NCBI RefSeq assembly: GCF_900496995.4
Contig: NC_044018.1
Location: forward strand, 30,213,825-30,277,824
DNA from: Aquila chrysaetos chrysaetos
Lineage: Eukaryota > Chordata > Aves > Accipitriformes > Accipitridae
Reading direction: 5' to 3'
Length of the DNA stretch: 64,000 bases
The translations under genes and the position numbers were made by a program. Position 1 is the first letter of the stretch, and every line of letters starts with the position of its first letter. The notes below the pieces were generated by a model that made no database searches, had not been told where the DNA came from, and saw nothing but the letters and a program-made list of their open reading frames with translations. Below are positions 15,326 through 29,200 of the stretch, piece after piece.

Positions 15326-16159
15326 GGCTGGTGGGGAGTTCGTGCCTGGCGGCAGGGCCCTGGCTGCAGGGATGTGAGGGGACGCGAGGGGACACCGGGG
15401 GTCCTGGCTGTCCCCAGCCCTGCCGGCAGCGGGGCGAGGGGGGGGACCCAACGCTGGGGGTAAAAATAGCGGCGGCGGCGAGAAAGGTCAGCCCCGGCGA
15501 GAGCAGCCGTGGGGGAGACGGGGAGGGATGGGGGGGGTCAGGGCCGGATCCTGCCCGCGGCTCCCAGGCTGGGCCTGGATCCGGTGCCCGGCTGCCGCGG
15601 GGGGGCGGCTGGGCTCGGAGGGGCTCGGCCCCATCCACGGGGGCTGCGAGCCCAGCGCCGGCGCTGAGCCCCTGTGGCGTGCCAGCAGCGACCGCGGGGG
15701 TGTCCCCGATCCCTCGTGGCTCCCGGTGCCGAGCCGTGCCTCAGTTTCCCCATCCTGGCTGCTCTCGCTGCCCCCCAAGCTGGTCCCGGGACGATGCTGT
15801 GGGCCACCCCGATGGGGACAGATGCGTCCCCGACCGCGGAGCCCGCGGCTCCGGGGCCAGAGCCGGGAGCTGAGCCCGGTGCGAGCCGCTGGGGCTGGAG
15901 GCGGCTGGCAGAGCTGCGGTGCCGGGGCTCAGAGCATGAATAAATGCATAACGCTGCGGCCCCAACGTCCCCACCGTCCCCCCTCCCAGCAGCCAGGCGG
16001 GCCGGCAGCGCCGGCACGGGGAGGGGGGCTTCGGCGCAGCCGTCCGGCGACTCCCCGTTCGCCATCTGCCTCCGCGGCCCCCGAGGACCCACCGGCTCGT
16101 GCAGCAGCGTGCAGCCCCGCAGGGTCACATCCAGCACCGGCACGGCCCCGGCGCTCGGT

Positions 16160-16320
16160 CCCTGAGCCCCAGCGTCACCCGGTGCGTGCCCAGCGCACCG
16201 TGCACGGTGCTGGTGCGCGGTCCCTCGCCCGCGGTGCACGGCACCCGGTGCCGGTGCACGGTCCCCGGTGCCCGCTGCATGGCACCCGGTGCCGGTGCGT
16301 GGTTCCTGGTGCCCGGGGAT
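16160..16320. repeat. GGTGC-rich minisatellite
   Basis: Units around CACCCGGTGCCGGTGC and GTGCACGGTCCC repeat three to four times with drift. Many internal palindromes occur, for example ACCGTGCACGGT. Confidence 0.7.
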
Positions 16321-16434
16321 CGTCACCTTTCCTCTCCTCATGGCTTCGCCAAACGTTTCCCTCGCCATGGCGGTGGTGTGCCGGGATGGCAGACGGATTG
16401 GCGTGTCAGCGCCGGCCGCGCGGGCCGGGAGGGA

Positions 16435-16590
16435 GCCTTGTGCAAATGAATATAGATGGGCTGGAGGCGGCCGGGCGCTGCGCGCTTCATCCAGGGCATG
16501 TTTGCAATAAAGCCGGGCCGCCGGGCCGGCCCAAATTGGATGAAAATTGTCCTTGAACGGCGACAATAAACCAGTAGCTGGGGTGGGGGG
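16435..16590. promoter_or_regulatory. AT-rich island 4, candidate conserved regulatory element
   Basis: The island contains TGTGCAAATGAATATAGATG, GGGCATGTTTGCAATAAAGC, GCCCAAATTGGATGAAAATT and GGCGACAATAAACCAG. The first is octamer-like, and the two CAATAAA words fit Cdx/posterior-Hox sites. AATAAA here is not read as a poly(A) signal because no transcript leads into it. Confidence 0.4.
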
Positions 16591-17007
16591 TGGGGGTGGG
16601 GGGAGGGTGCTGGGGGGGCTGCGAGGCCGGGCTGGGGGTGATGCCGGCTGGGTGCTGCTGCGGTGAAATGCCGGTCGGGATCCCGGTGCGAGGCCGGGGC
16701 GGGACGTGCCAGCACCGTGGGGCTGGTGCCGGGAGCGTCACCCCCGGATGGAGCCCACGGCACCGCAGCACCCACCGTGGGGCACCGGGGCCGTTCGGGT
16801 GCCCCCTGACAGCTTTCGTGGGGTGGCAGAAGCGGCCGAGCGGGCAGAGCATCGCCTGCACGGGGTGGGGGGGCCACCACCACGTTCCCCCCCAGCGTGG
16901 GCTCCAACCCCGGCCAGCTCACCCCCAGCACCCGGTCCCCAGTGTGCCCCCCAGTCCTCACCCCTCTGCCCCAGCACCCCCAGACCTCCCCTCCTGCTCC
17001 CCCCCAC

Positions 17008-17055
17008 AGCTCATTAGCCTCTGCTGTTAATTGGTGAGGAGGCAACTGGGAGGTT
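17008..17055. promoter_or_regulatory. AT-rich island 5, short
   Basis: CAGCTCATTAGCCTCTGCTG and GTTAATTGGTGAGG give a CATTAG and a TTAATT homeodomain-like pair within about 50 bases. Support is weaker than for the longer islands. Confidence 0.25.
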
Positions 17056-17634
17056 GCTGGTAGGGCCTGGGGGGGGGGTCGGGTGTCTGGAGCCGGCTGC
17101 CCCTCAGCAGTGGGGGGCTCAGGACATGGTGAGCGGGGGGCTCCGGGACGAGGATGGGATGGGACAGGGTGGGATGTCCCACCCAGGGGCAGCCACATCG
17201 CGCGGGGGCTGAGCAGTGCTGGGGGGGTCTCATCCGCACCCCAAGTTCCCCACATCCCCCCTGGGATGGTGCTGAGCCCCAACCCCGCAGCCGCTCGCGG
17301 GGGCTGCCACACGCGGGGCCGGATCCTGCACCAGGGCTCAGCCCCAACATTGCCACCCCCATCCCGCTGCGGGTGCCCCACGGAGGGGGGGGGCAAGGCT
17401 GCACCTGGGCCACTGCTGTGATGAGCTGCAGGGTCTCAGCCGTGGGGGGGGGCCACAGCGGTGGCAGCCGTTCACCCATCTCGGGGAGGGGGGGGGGGGG
17501 CATCCCCCGGGAAGGGGGGGCCGGGGGATCCCGGGGGGGATTTACGTCCCCTCCCGGCTGTGCCCCCCCCCGCGCTAGCGGGGGCCCGGTTGCGGGGCCG
17601 TCCGTCACGGCATGCCGGCGCCTGCCGAGATGGA

Positions 17635-17735
17635 TGGCTGCGGGCCGGCCCGGATTAATTCTCTGGACAAGCGGCATTTATTACGGATGCAGAGGATGTC
17701 AGGCGGAGAAATCCATCCCGGCCGGGCGGCAATTA
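17635..17735. promoter_or_regulatory. AT-rich island 6, candidate conserved regulatory element
   Basis: GGCCCGGATTAATTCTCTGG, ACAAGCGGCATTTATTACGG and ATGCAGAGGATGTCAGGCGG run without repeats, then GGCAATTAGGCGGC. TTTATTACGG is a Cdx/Hox-type word. Confidence 0.35.
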
Positions 17736-17899
17736 GGCGGCTGGCCGGGGCACGGGGGTCCCGCTCGCCCCCCCGCCACCTGCCCGGGCCCCCCGCGCCA
17801 GCACCCCGGGTCCCCCCGCCCCGCGGGTCCCCCCCAGCCTCGCCGTGGGGCGCCGGGGGTCCCCCCCCTGCGGTGCTGCCCCCCGCACCGGCGGGGCCG

Positions 17900-18060
17900 G
17901 GGGCTCATTGCAGATTCGCCTCATGCCCACCTGAGCCGGGCGCTGACAAATAGACATTTAAATCAGACAATTAGCTGGCCTCCACCGCTGACATTTTTAA
18001 TGTATTAATGTGCATCAACAGCTAATACATATAAAATTCCCCTAATAACAGCACTTGGGT
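17900..18060. promoter_or_regulatory. AT-rich island 7, candidate conserved regulatory element
   Basis: This is the most AT-rich of the islands: GACAAATAGACATTTAAATC, AGACAATTAGCTGG, CATTTTTAATGTATTAATGT, CAACAGCTAATACATATAAA and CCCCTAATAACAG. Several TAAT cores sit within 120 bases, with an abrupt return to GC-rich sequence after. Confidence 0.45.
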
Positions 18061-18109
18061 ACCGGGGCCGTGCCGCAGCCGGCGCTGGCAGTGATGTACG
18101 AGTCCGGAG

Positions 18110-18215
18110 GGACTCCGGCCCCGGCGTTTGCATTAATTACCAGCAAACTGACAAGGCAGCGTGACACGCGGGAAGGCGCCGGATGCCTTCAAACAGCCCC
18201 GCGGCCCGTTTTTTC
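18110..18215. promoter_or_regulatory. AT-rich island 8
   Basis: GCGTTTGCATTAATTACCAG, CAAACTGACAAGGCAGCG and GATGCCTTCAAACAGCC form a complex stretch with a CATTAATTA homeodomain core, just left of a GTGTGC minisatellite. Confidence 0.35.
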
Positions 18216-18439
18216 CAAGCCCTGGCGTGCGAGTGTGAGTGCGAGCGTGTGCGCGGCGCAGCCGGGCGTGCGGAGGGGTGCACGGTGCAGCCGCGTGCGC
18301 GCGGGCCGGTGCCGCCGCGTTTGTGCGCACACGCGTGTGTCCCGTGTCCCTGCGTGTGGGGACACGCTGGTTGGGCTGCGGCGGGAGGGTGTTGGGGTGG
18401 GGGGGGTGCTTCGTGTTCCTGCTGGGAGCGGGGGGGTAT

Positions 18440-18655
18440 GTCGGGGCAGGCGTGTGCGTCGGGACACACGTGTGCATCAGGGCACGCGTGTGCATTGGGA
18501 TATGCGTCTGCATCGGGACATGCATGTGCATCAGGGCACGTGTGCATGGGGACACACATGTGCATCGGGGCGTGTGTGTACATGGGGCACATATGCATGA
18601 GGACACACGTGTGCATTGGGACACGCGTGTGTCCCCAGCACTGTGCACAGCCATG
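18440..18655. repeat. Minisatellite, about 20-base units (ACACGTGTGCATCGGG)
   Basis: At least ten degenerate copies of a GGGACACGTGTGCATC-like unit are seen. Many contain CACGTG or ACGCGT. Open frames through it are artefacts. Confidence 0.85.
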
Positions 18656-18784
18656 CATGGGGACCGGAGGGGACAGCTCGAGGCCGAGGAGCCTCCGACC
18701 CCGCTGCCTGCAGGGAGGGGTAAGCAGGATGCGGCCCCCGCCGTGGTCCCTGCGCGTCCCCGGCCGCGGTCCCCGTGTGCCCGG

Positions 18785-18890
18785 GCGGTGACAGATGCTT
18801 CAATTCGCAGGAAGGCTCCGAAAATCGATGCCTTAAACGCTGGTGGCCCGGGCTGATCAATGCCGCCAATTACGCCCGCAAACAGGTGCT
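18785..18890. promoter_or_regulatory. AT-rich island 9, candidate conserved regulatory element
   Basis: ACAGATGCTTCAATTCGCAG, CGAAAATCGATGCCTTAAAC, GGGCTGATCAATGCCGCCAA and TTACGCCCGCAAACAGG occur here. ATCGAT and TGATCAAT recall words in islands 2 and 10. Confidence 0.4.
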
Positions 18891-19074
18891 CGTGGGGGGC
18901 TGGGGAGCCCCCCATGACCCCCCCACCCGGGGCTGGGGCACCCCAAGACGCCCTAGGGGTTCCCCTGCAGCCCCCCGGCTCCGCATGTTGGGGGGCACCC
19001 AGGGAAACTGAGGCTACCGTGGGGGGCTCCAGCCCCCCCCCTCGCCCCATCGACCGCCGGCCCCTCTTGCCGAA

Positions 19075-19165
19075 GGCAGATTTGACATTTTTAAATCTAG
19101 ATACTTAAAGGAATCGATCAGGATGCGAGACCCCTGCCCCCCCGCCCCCGTATCGATCCTGCCCT
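19075..19165. promoter_or_regulatory. AT-rich island 10, candidate conserved regulatory element
   Basis: GCAGATTTGACATTTTTAAA, TCTAGATACTTAAAGG, AATCGATCAGGATGCGAG and GTATCGATCC occur between G/C-homopolymer tracts. Two ATCGAT words lie within 45 bases. Confidence 0.4.
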
Positions 19166-19769
19166 GAAACGGGGGGCACGGCACCGCAGCCCCCCACCAG
19201 CCTGGGGGGTCCTGGGGAGGGGGGGGGGTCCGGTGAGGAGTCCCAGCACCCACCCAAGCCAGGGTGCCCCCCCACCCTCCATTCAGGCTGGTGGGGCTGG
19301 TTGTTCCCCCCCCCCCCCCCCCCCCCCCCGGCACGGGGCTCGGGGGCAGCGGAGCGTGGGCCGGGGTCCGCTGGGACCCGCTGTCAGGGAGGCAGCCAGG
19401 CGCGGGGTGGGCAGCGCGGGGGGGGGGCCGCTGTCAGCCTGCACTGACGGGCAGCCGAGCTGGGGGGGGGGGCCACCAGCATCCCCCACACCCCACTGGC
19501 ATCCTAGGGGGGGTCCCCAGGGACACAGCCATCCTGGTCTCTCAGCTCTGTGTGTCCCCCCCCCGAAAACAGAGCTTTGCCCCATTGCACCCCTAAAACC
19601 CAGGGAGGGGGTCCCCATCCAGCCCCAGGGGAGCAGCGAGCGGAGGGCGATGCACCCCCAAAGCCCGTCCGGCCGCAGAGCCTGGGGGGGGTGCTGAGCT
19701 GGGGGGGGTGGTTTGCAGCCCCCCAGGCCCTGCTAATGGGGGCTGAGCCCCCGGCACAGGGCAGCTGCG

Positions 19770-19860
19770 GGGCTGTTAATAATGGATGAGACCAAATTGG
19801 CGGCCGGCAGCCGGTTAATCCCTGCAAACACGGCGGCGGCGGCGTGGGCTGAGCAAACAG
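19770..19860. promoter_or_regulatory. AT-rich island 11
   Basis: GGCTGTTAATAATGGATGAG, ACCAAATTGGCGGCCGGC, CCGGTTAATCCCTGCAAACA and a GGC repeat end the island series about 0.8 kb upstream of the DNAJC22 start. Confidence 0.3.
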
Positions 19861-20209
19861 GGGCTGCGGAGAGTCCCGGGGGGGGCCCCTGCACCGGGGG
19901 GGGGGGGTGTTTTGCATCCACCATGCAGCGGGTACCCCAATACCAGGCACCATGGCACGCCGGGGCCGGCTGCACCCTGGGAGTGGGTATGGGGTTGGGG
20001 GTGCCGGTGTGGGGCACCCAGTCCCCCCCCCCCCAGCTCTCCGCACCGGCATGGCGATGCCGATGCCGTGCCCTTTGCCCGGTGTCGTGCCGGGGCAAAG
20101 TCTGGTGGGGGGAGCGGTGTCGCCGGGAGCTCCGCGGGGAGAGGTGGGTCGGGGTGGGCTGCAGCCCCGCCGGCACGGGGTCTGGGGGGCTGAGGGGGTG
20201 CACCGGCCC

Positions 20210-21814
<1,605 letters not shown>

Positions 21815-22389
21815 CACCACCGGCAGCCCCCGCCATGCCGGGGGACCGAGAACCGCGGGGGGGGTTTGTAAACACGGAGGTTTCCCTCTCGCTGCTGCTG
21901 CTTCGTTCCTTCGCTCGGTCCTTGCGGCGCGTGGAGGCAGGGACCGCAAAGCAGAGCAAGGCGTGCGCGGGGTCGCTGATAAACCGCTGCCCAGGGATGG
22001 CTGCGGAGCAATGGAGGGGGGCTTGGGTGAACCGTTGCATGGGGGCTTGGGCAAAGAACCGTTGCACATCGGCTTGTGCGAACCAAGATCTGCGTGGACC
22101 ATTGGACGAAGAACCCGCCAGCCCTTCCACGGGTGGCAGCCCCGGTGCCCCCCGCGGGTGAAGCGGGGCGGTGGGCGGTTAGGGCGGAGCGGGGACGCGA
22201 ACCCGCGGACCCCTGAGCTCAGCATTTCACCCCCCCTCCCCCCCCCGTCGCTCCTCATCTTCGGCTTTTCCCGGAGGGCACTCGGGTGTTTCCGCTGCAG
22301 GGCGGTGGCTCTCGGCAGTTTCCGTCCACGTTCGGCACCCGCCGCCCCGCCCCGTTCCGCCCATCGTGGGGGCGGGGAGGCGGGGCTTC
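21815..22389. other. 3' flank of DNAJC22, no other gene seen
   Basis: This stretch probably holds the DNAJC22 3' UTR. It contains related words such as GAACCGTTGCA and GGGGCTTGGGC near 22015-22080, and no canonical AATAAA. It merges into the SPATS2 CpG island on the right. Confidence 0.4.
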
Positions 22390-22828
22390 GGCATTGCGGG
22401 ACCCAATTGGCTCTCGGCGGAGAGTGGTCACGCCCTTCTCGCGCGCCGGAGGCGGGGGAGGGCGGGGCCTTCGCAGTCGAGTCGGCTGCGCCGCTTCGCC
22501 ATTGGCTGGCGGGATACCTCCCTCCTCGCCCCGCGCCGCGTCCCCGCGCGCCCAGGCGATCCGCTCTGCCCCCTCATTGGCCAGAAGCCCTCGGCCCGGC
22601 CCCCGCGTCGCACCTGAATGGCTGGAAGAGAAGGAGGGCGGGCCGAACCTGGCCTTCCCCGCCCTTTCATTGGCGGAGTCCTCCAGGAGGGCGGGCGCGC
22701 TGCGGCGTTCCCGCGCCACCATTGGCTACCGAGCGGTGAACGCGTCCCGATTGGCTGACGCGGCCCTGAGGGCTCCTGCCGGGCCGCGGCCCCCCGCCCC
22801 CCTCCCCGGTGCATCGCGGCGGCCTGAG
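22390..22828 (+). promoter_or_regulatory. SPATS2: SPATS2 CpG-island promoter with six ATTGG boxes and non-coding exon 1
   Basis: Inverted CCAAT boxes (ATTGG) occur at 22406, 22501, 22576, 22669, 22721 and 22750, several continued as ATTGGCT, with GC boxes (GGGCGGGG) between them. A donor GAG/GTGAGG at 22829 closes the probable non-coding exon 1. There is no TATA box. This is the expected form of an NF-Y/Sp1 housekeeping promoter. Confidence 0.6.
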
Positions 22829-22984
22829 GTGAGGGGGGGGGCACGGCGGCGGTGGGCAGGGGCGAGCGGGGCCCCCACCGTCCACGGCTGGTGAGTGCGG
22901 GGCGTCCGTGGGCCGCGGGGACAGGGGGAGCGAGGGGAGGGGGCGGGGGGAAGGGTGGTCGGAGGGGGAGGGCGCAGCCGGGGG

Positions 22985-23270
22985 CCGGGCCGGGGGGTCG
23001 GGAGGGGCCTCGTGTGGGGAAGGGGGGGGAGCTGAGGGGGCCTTGTGTGGGGAAAGGGGGGGCTGAGGGGCCTTGTGAGGGGTAGGGGGGGTCGGGAGGG
23101 GCCCTGTGTGGGGAAGGGGGGGCTGAGGGGCCTTGTGAGGGGCCTTGTGAGGGGTACGGGGGGTCGGGAGGGGCCTTGTGAGGGGTACGGGGGGGGGCTC
23201 TGTGGGAGAGGGAACAGCCTGGAGGGTGGGCTGCGGGGGGCAGATGGGGCAGGGTGGGTGCTGTGTGGGG
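22985..23270. repeat. Minisatellite at the start of SPATS2 intron 1
   Basis: Units around GGGGCCTTGTGAGGGG and GGGGAAGGGGGGGCTGAG repeat about eight times. Many contain GTGAGG and so resemble donor sites. Confidence 0.85.
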
Positions 23271-26200
23271 AAGGGGATGCTCTGTGCGGGAGAGGGTGGT
23301 TTGGGAGGGGAGGGTGGCAGTGATGGGGTGAGGGGGGGCTGGGAGAAGGCCTGGGTAGCAGAGGGGTATGGGGAGGAGTGCCCCCCCCCCCACACACACA
23401 CCCCCAGCAATGGGGAAGGGGCAGCCAGTGCAGGCCGGCCGGGGAGTGGGCCCACGGGGGGTGGTGGTGGGGGGCAGTGGGGGACCCAGGGGAAGCTGCA
23501 GAAGGGGGTTTGCGGGTTGGACTGGGTGGAGCAGTGGGGTTTTCATGGGGTCAAGGGGGTGGGGGGGCGCAGCTAGCGGTTGGCTGCATGGGGGGAGCGG
23601 AGGGTCCGGAGTGTTAATACATTATTTATGCCACAGCCGGTACACGTACACAGCCCAGCTGGCCCATTGCTTCCACCCGCTGTCCTCCATCCCTGCCTCT
23701 GCCGTGCCTCTCCTCCTGTACCGACCCGGCTCATAAATCCCAGGGGCAGGAATCCTCTCCCGGTGTGCTTGGAGATCTTGCTCTGTGTGTGTGGCCTTTA
23801 GTTCTTACCGTAACACAAATAATTAACTAATGAGGGTGGTGAAAAGCAGGCTGTGTTGCAAAGAGGGCAATGTTATTTTTCCCCATACCTCCACAGGGCT
23901 GTGGTCTTTAGCACACCTAAAGCTTGACTCCCCCCCCCGGCTCCCTTATTCGCTCAGGTTTTTCTCCACGAGAAAGTGAACCAGCAGTAAGTTAGAAGGT
24001 GGCTTCCAGTGCCTGGTCCCCACTCTTTTCCCCCCATGGGTGCTCATCAGTGCTGTTCTTGTTTTGTGCTCGATGATCAGCTTCCTGAGGGAGCAGAAAA
24101 GCATTAATGTATCCGCAGAGGGAGCTGTTGCAGAGAAGTTGTGAAGCCTCCTTCCCCACAGAGACAAGCCCTACACCGTGGTTCCATAGGAAGGAAGGCG
24201 AAGAATAGGATTTTGTTCGGTTTGGAGAGGGGAGAAAATCCTGAGAGGGATGTGGGATTTCTTTCTGAGGGTGCCTTAATGGTTCCCCGGTGTAATCGTC
24301 TTCCCTGGGTATAATGATCCTCTGTGGAGGGGAGGAGGTCAGATCAATTCTCTTGCAAAGCAGCTTGCCATCATCGGGCCATCAGAGGAGCTTGAGATGC
24401 CAAAACAGAAACAAAAGCTTCTGAGTGGAGCCTTTGTTAGTTGACAGGAGGTAAACTTGGAACAGCCGACAGAAAATTCCCTGCCGACTACCTGTGGGAT
24501 CTGCTTCAGTGTCCCACCAGAGCCTGGCAGCTCTTTTCATGATTTTGAGCTTTTTATGATTACTACTTTTCACTAACTTTGTGCTGCATTTCCTGCTGGA
24601 TGCTTCCATTGGAAAGCTCTGGCTGCCATGTCTTTCTTTGGAGGAGGCATTGTAGATCTTGAGGCCATTTGCCTCGAAAGTTACAGGTAGAGGGTGTGGA
24701 GTGTTTTGCCGTACTGTTTGGCTCTGGGACTTCGTGCTTTCTAAGCAGGACTTGCTCACACAAGCTGGGGGTGCCCCATTATGCAGTCCGGATGGAGAAT
24801 AGGCCTGAATCCAGGAGATTTTGGGACCTGAAGGAGGTCTGGTAGAGCTGAAAGGGAAGCGGGCATCTGTGTTTAGTGTGAGAGCTCCTTAAGTCCTCAT
24901 GGCTGTAGCTGGCACCGAGCTTCTGGCTTCCCTTATAAGCTGTCCTGGGCAAGTGTGGGAGCACGGCCTGGCCTGTGCTCAGGTTGAGGAGTAAAGGCAG
25001 AATCTCCCCAGAAGTGCCTGCGGTCGGTATTGTCGCTGCCTCCTGAAAGGTGGAGGGGAAGAAGCGTGGGTCTGACAGCACTGCAGCTTCTCCTCTCCCT
25101 CTGTACCGCCAGCTTGCTAGAGCTTCCAATGGTTGGGGAGCATGGGACGTCCCCGCTGGGGTCCTGCTGAAGTGTCACTCGGATCCGTATTGCTCTCCCA
25201 CCGTAGTACGGTGTTGCTCTACACACTCGGTGCTTGGGGCCTTGGTGTTTATTTCTTTTATTGCAATACTCCGTTAATAACGTAGTTCATGTGTGCTGGG
25301 CCAGCAAAGTCCGTGCAGCCCATCTTAACTCTCAGACCCAATCTGCATGAAAGTTTTGTGCGGCTTCAGCAGCTATTTTGCTGTATATCACATATACGTG
25401 GCCATAGCGATGTCTGCTGAGGTTACCATTGTTTCAGGTTTGCCAGACTGAACTCCTCTTGCAGGAATTGTCTAATGCATAAGGGTTTTTTTTAATTGGA
25501 GCTTACTCTTCAAGGGGCATTTAAATATTTTATGATTTTTCTGAGCCATGCAACCCCTAAGCAGAAGATTCTTGTTGGATTCAGGACAAAGGAGTTCTAA
25601 AGGTGACTTGCAATCTGAAGAGGATATATAGGTACTGCATTTTTTAAATATAATAGATCTGGCGATTCAAATATAGGGCTTATTTTTAATGATATTTTCA
25701 AGCTCTCTCTTGGGATATCAGACCTGGAGATTAGCTATAACCAAAGAAAAAGCTGAGAGAGAGGGGAAGGTTTCTAGTAGGACTGCAGTAATCTCATTCA
25801 CCCCATTTAAACTGGGGGAGATGAAGGATTTTTTCACCACTTCAAGTGGGGCATTGAAAGGTGTTATCTTCTGCTGTATTTGCCATTATTTTTTCCTTCT
25901 TTTCAAAAGCTTCTGATTTTTGGATACTTTGATAAAAAGTAAAATTTAATCTGAAAGACACGTGTTCATCCTCTTAAATATGAAACAATTCTTGGCAAGT
26001 CACTGAGACTCTTCCAGATCACAACACTGGCAAATATAATCTAAAAATAGTAGCAATGCATGCAAAATTACACAGGACAAACATACATGTGTGAGTTTCC
26101 ATTGCAGCTGTTCCCTCCCGGGCCGGCTGGTTAGGAAGGGATACGGAAAGCTCTGACTGGATGGAGAGAGGACCAGAAGACAAGTGCAAAGAGATTTTTG

Positions 26201-29200
26201 CCTCAGGAAAGCAAAATTTGATGTCCAACTCAAGAGTGTTTCACTTCTGCTGATTTGCTCCACTTTCATCGCTGTGTAAAGCGTCAGAAATCCCACCAGC
26301 AATTCCCAGTACCTGTTTATCTGGAAAGTGAGTATGGAAAACAGCATCAGACCAGGAATCCTGCACTGAAGCCCCCTCCTGAAGAACACAAAACCCAGTG
26401 GTCTGCTCTTTTATCTTGTTTAAGTATTTGTAAGCACACCGGTTGGGGTGTTGTAACATCATCAGAATAGATACGGGAGTGTTTTGTCACCTGAAATACT
26501 AGTTCTACTTCTTTGTGCTGCAAAACGATACACAATTAGCTTATAAGAGGTAGATGTTTGAGAATAGCTAATGCCCAGTCGTGCTCTGCATAATGCATTT
26601 GGTGAAAGAACAATAAATGTGTGGATTTAAACAGAATATAGACAGCTAATTATCCCTGAGGTTAAATGTTCAGTTCATTCCTGAGGAAATACTGAAAAAA
26701 ACCCCAAACCCCAAGAGTGATATTAAGAAACTATTTTTTAAAATCCTAAAATGGTTCTTTGTATTGTACAGTTTTATGATCCGTCATCCAGTACCATGAA
26801 AGGACTTGTCCAGGATAGAAAAAGAAACTGCTTTGTGCAGGCAGGGATTTGGCTGTGGGAGCTGGCGTAAGACCTTCCCAGACCTGTGCTCGGAGAGGCG
26901 AGGAGGCCACGCTCCTCCTTCCCCGCGTGCTCTGACCGAGCCATTGTTTGGTGGAGGGAGCTTCTGAAAACCCGATTGTCTTGATTTGAGAGGGGGGGAA
27001 AAAAAGGGAAAAAAACCCAAACCCAAGTTAGTTGGGCTTGCGCCGCGCTTGCTGCTGAACGGTGCGCTTCCTTCTTTTCAGATGCGGGGTAATAAAGCTG
27101 TCTGGCTTTGATTAAAATGTTGGCCTGATGTGTTTCGTGGTCTGTTTCAGGGCAAAAAATGTAGTTCTTCGAACAGAAACGACTGAGGCATCTGTTGAAC
27201 ATGAGGGATGAACAGGCTTATTTTGGTCTGCTGTAACTTAACAGGTATTTGCCGAAAAACCTCCAAGTCTCAGGATTTCAGTGCTGCATAAATTCCCCAG
27301 GGATTCAGTGGAGGTCTGGGAAAAACCAGGCTGTGTTTGTGCCGTGAGTCAGGGCTGGTGGCACCCAGCAAAGGCAATAGAAATCTGGGGTGTCAGCGTG
27401 TTCCTGTGCACAGTGGGCATATTAAACCTGCTCCTGCAAGTTGTGTTCCATGACAGGTAGAATGAGTTCCTGAATTTCTAGTGTAATTGTCGCCTTTTTT
27501 TTTTTCAGGACACGCTGTAAAATTGAGTTAATTCTCTTCTTGCCTGAGTGTGTTACAGAGGGGGGGGTCCAGTGCTGTAGGTAAACACCCAGGTCCTCTG
27601 AGGTGCTGGAGTCTTGGAAAATGGATTTTTATTTGAGAATGATTATAAATTACAAACGGGACAATTTATTCTACTGAAATGCTGTTGTGTGTACTCACAG
27701 AGATGACTCTTACATGCTTGATCAACAAGATTAAAATAGCTTGGTAAGGGACTACTTAACTCAAAAGCCAATTAGCCAGATGCTACTGTACAGTGTGAAT
27801 TATGCTCCAGCCGGGCATGAGGTGGCGGCTGGGGACAGCCCACCGTGCCGCCTGCCCGAGATCCCAAAACAACCGTGGTAAAAACCCTCCCAAGAAGCAG
27901 ATTTATTCATTCTTCAGAACTCCAGATTTCGCAGCAAAAGCATCTTCCGTAGACTAATAAAAAAATCCAGACGAATTTCTCACTGTTTATCTTCTTTTCC
28001 TTCAAATAGGGAGCTATCGAGTTCCGAAAGTTTACTGAAATAATCCGTCTAGACGGAGCAAGAATAGCATGGCAAGCTAACACTATGGGTGGGGGATTTA
28101 GAAGTCATTTCTTTTTTGACTTGCTGTCTGTAAAATTTCAAATGTTTTCCTTCTTTCTCAATTAGATGGAATATGCTGATATTTGTGCATTTAACAATAA
28201 TGTGCGTTTCCAATGTGATTTGGAAAAGTTTTATGTTGTCAGCTGAACGCTGGCAGCTCTGGGAGGAGTTTGGTTGCTCCGTCCATAACAGGAGGGAGTT
28301 GGGTTTCTATGGGTTATATTGCTCCCCTGTCAATTCTGTTATAACTGCAATATTTTATTTAAATCCTGCAGGTAGATTTCTTGACATTTTTGTATTGATG
28401 CTTTACTGTTTCTATAGACACATAGTGTGCTATATAAGCCTTATATGGCCCTTATCTGAAGGAGCTCACCCCCTATAATGAGTTTATTTGAGTTTACATT
28501 AACTTTTGCTGTTTTACCAGTCTTGAAATTTCCGCTTGGGTTTTAAAAATGCTTGTGTGTTTTACAGCCCTCTCGCGCCGACCTGTTTAAGGTTCCCAGC
28601 TAATAGCCGTGTTGAAATTTCCAGCTGATCTGCCGTGAGAGACACGGAGTTAAAGGCAGGTCGTGCAGCAGCCTGAACCCCGATTCTGACATGAGCCGGA
28701 GCTGCTTTTGACGGTCTGGCTCTAGATTCTTACCACAGGGTATATCAGATGAAATATTAATTGCATCATCAAGGAGTAAAGATTTGCCATTTTATACTCA
28801 TCAGATATATTACTGGGGTTTTGTTTCCAGTCCATTATTTTATTACTTTTGTGCTTGGAATTTAGCTTGCCAAAGAGTAATTCAGACCCTGCTGTATGTT
28901 GTTTGTTTTCCCCCCCAAGACTTAATTACTGTTTATTTTTCTCCTTTGAAGTGGGTAAAAGTATATTTCTTGGGTGATAAGGTGTAGTGTTTTTCAGGCT
29001 TTTTGAGATTTCCCGACAACTTCTCTACTGGCAACTTTGGTTTTTTACAGCTTGTTTCTCGACTTTGTCTGAATGAAGTGTTCTTGCAGTTATTTTCTTT
29101 CCGGGGATGTACGTGCAGTGGCAGTTTTTAAGTGTTCCTTTGTTTCATGAATTAAGTTTGAGACAACCTGAGGGAGTTCACGTAAAGTACTCTCAAGCGT

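Noticed and set aside
15938-16572. AATAAA words at about 15938, 16507 and 16565 as poly(A) sites
   Set aside because: No exon leads to them. They fall in AT-rich islands, where CAATAAA fits homeodomain sites better.
22286-22894. Long open frames over the SPATS2 CpG island as protein-coding
   Set aside because: They are Arg/Pro/Ala-rich, run in several frames on both strands, and have no familiar residues. This is expected in CpG-rich promoter DNA.
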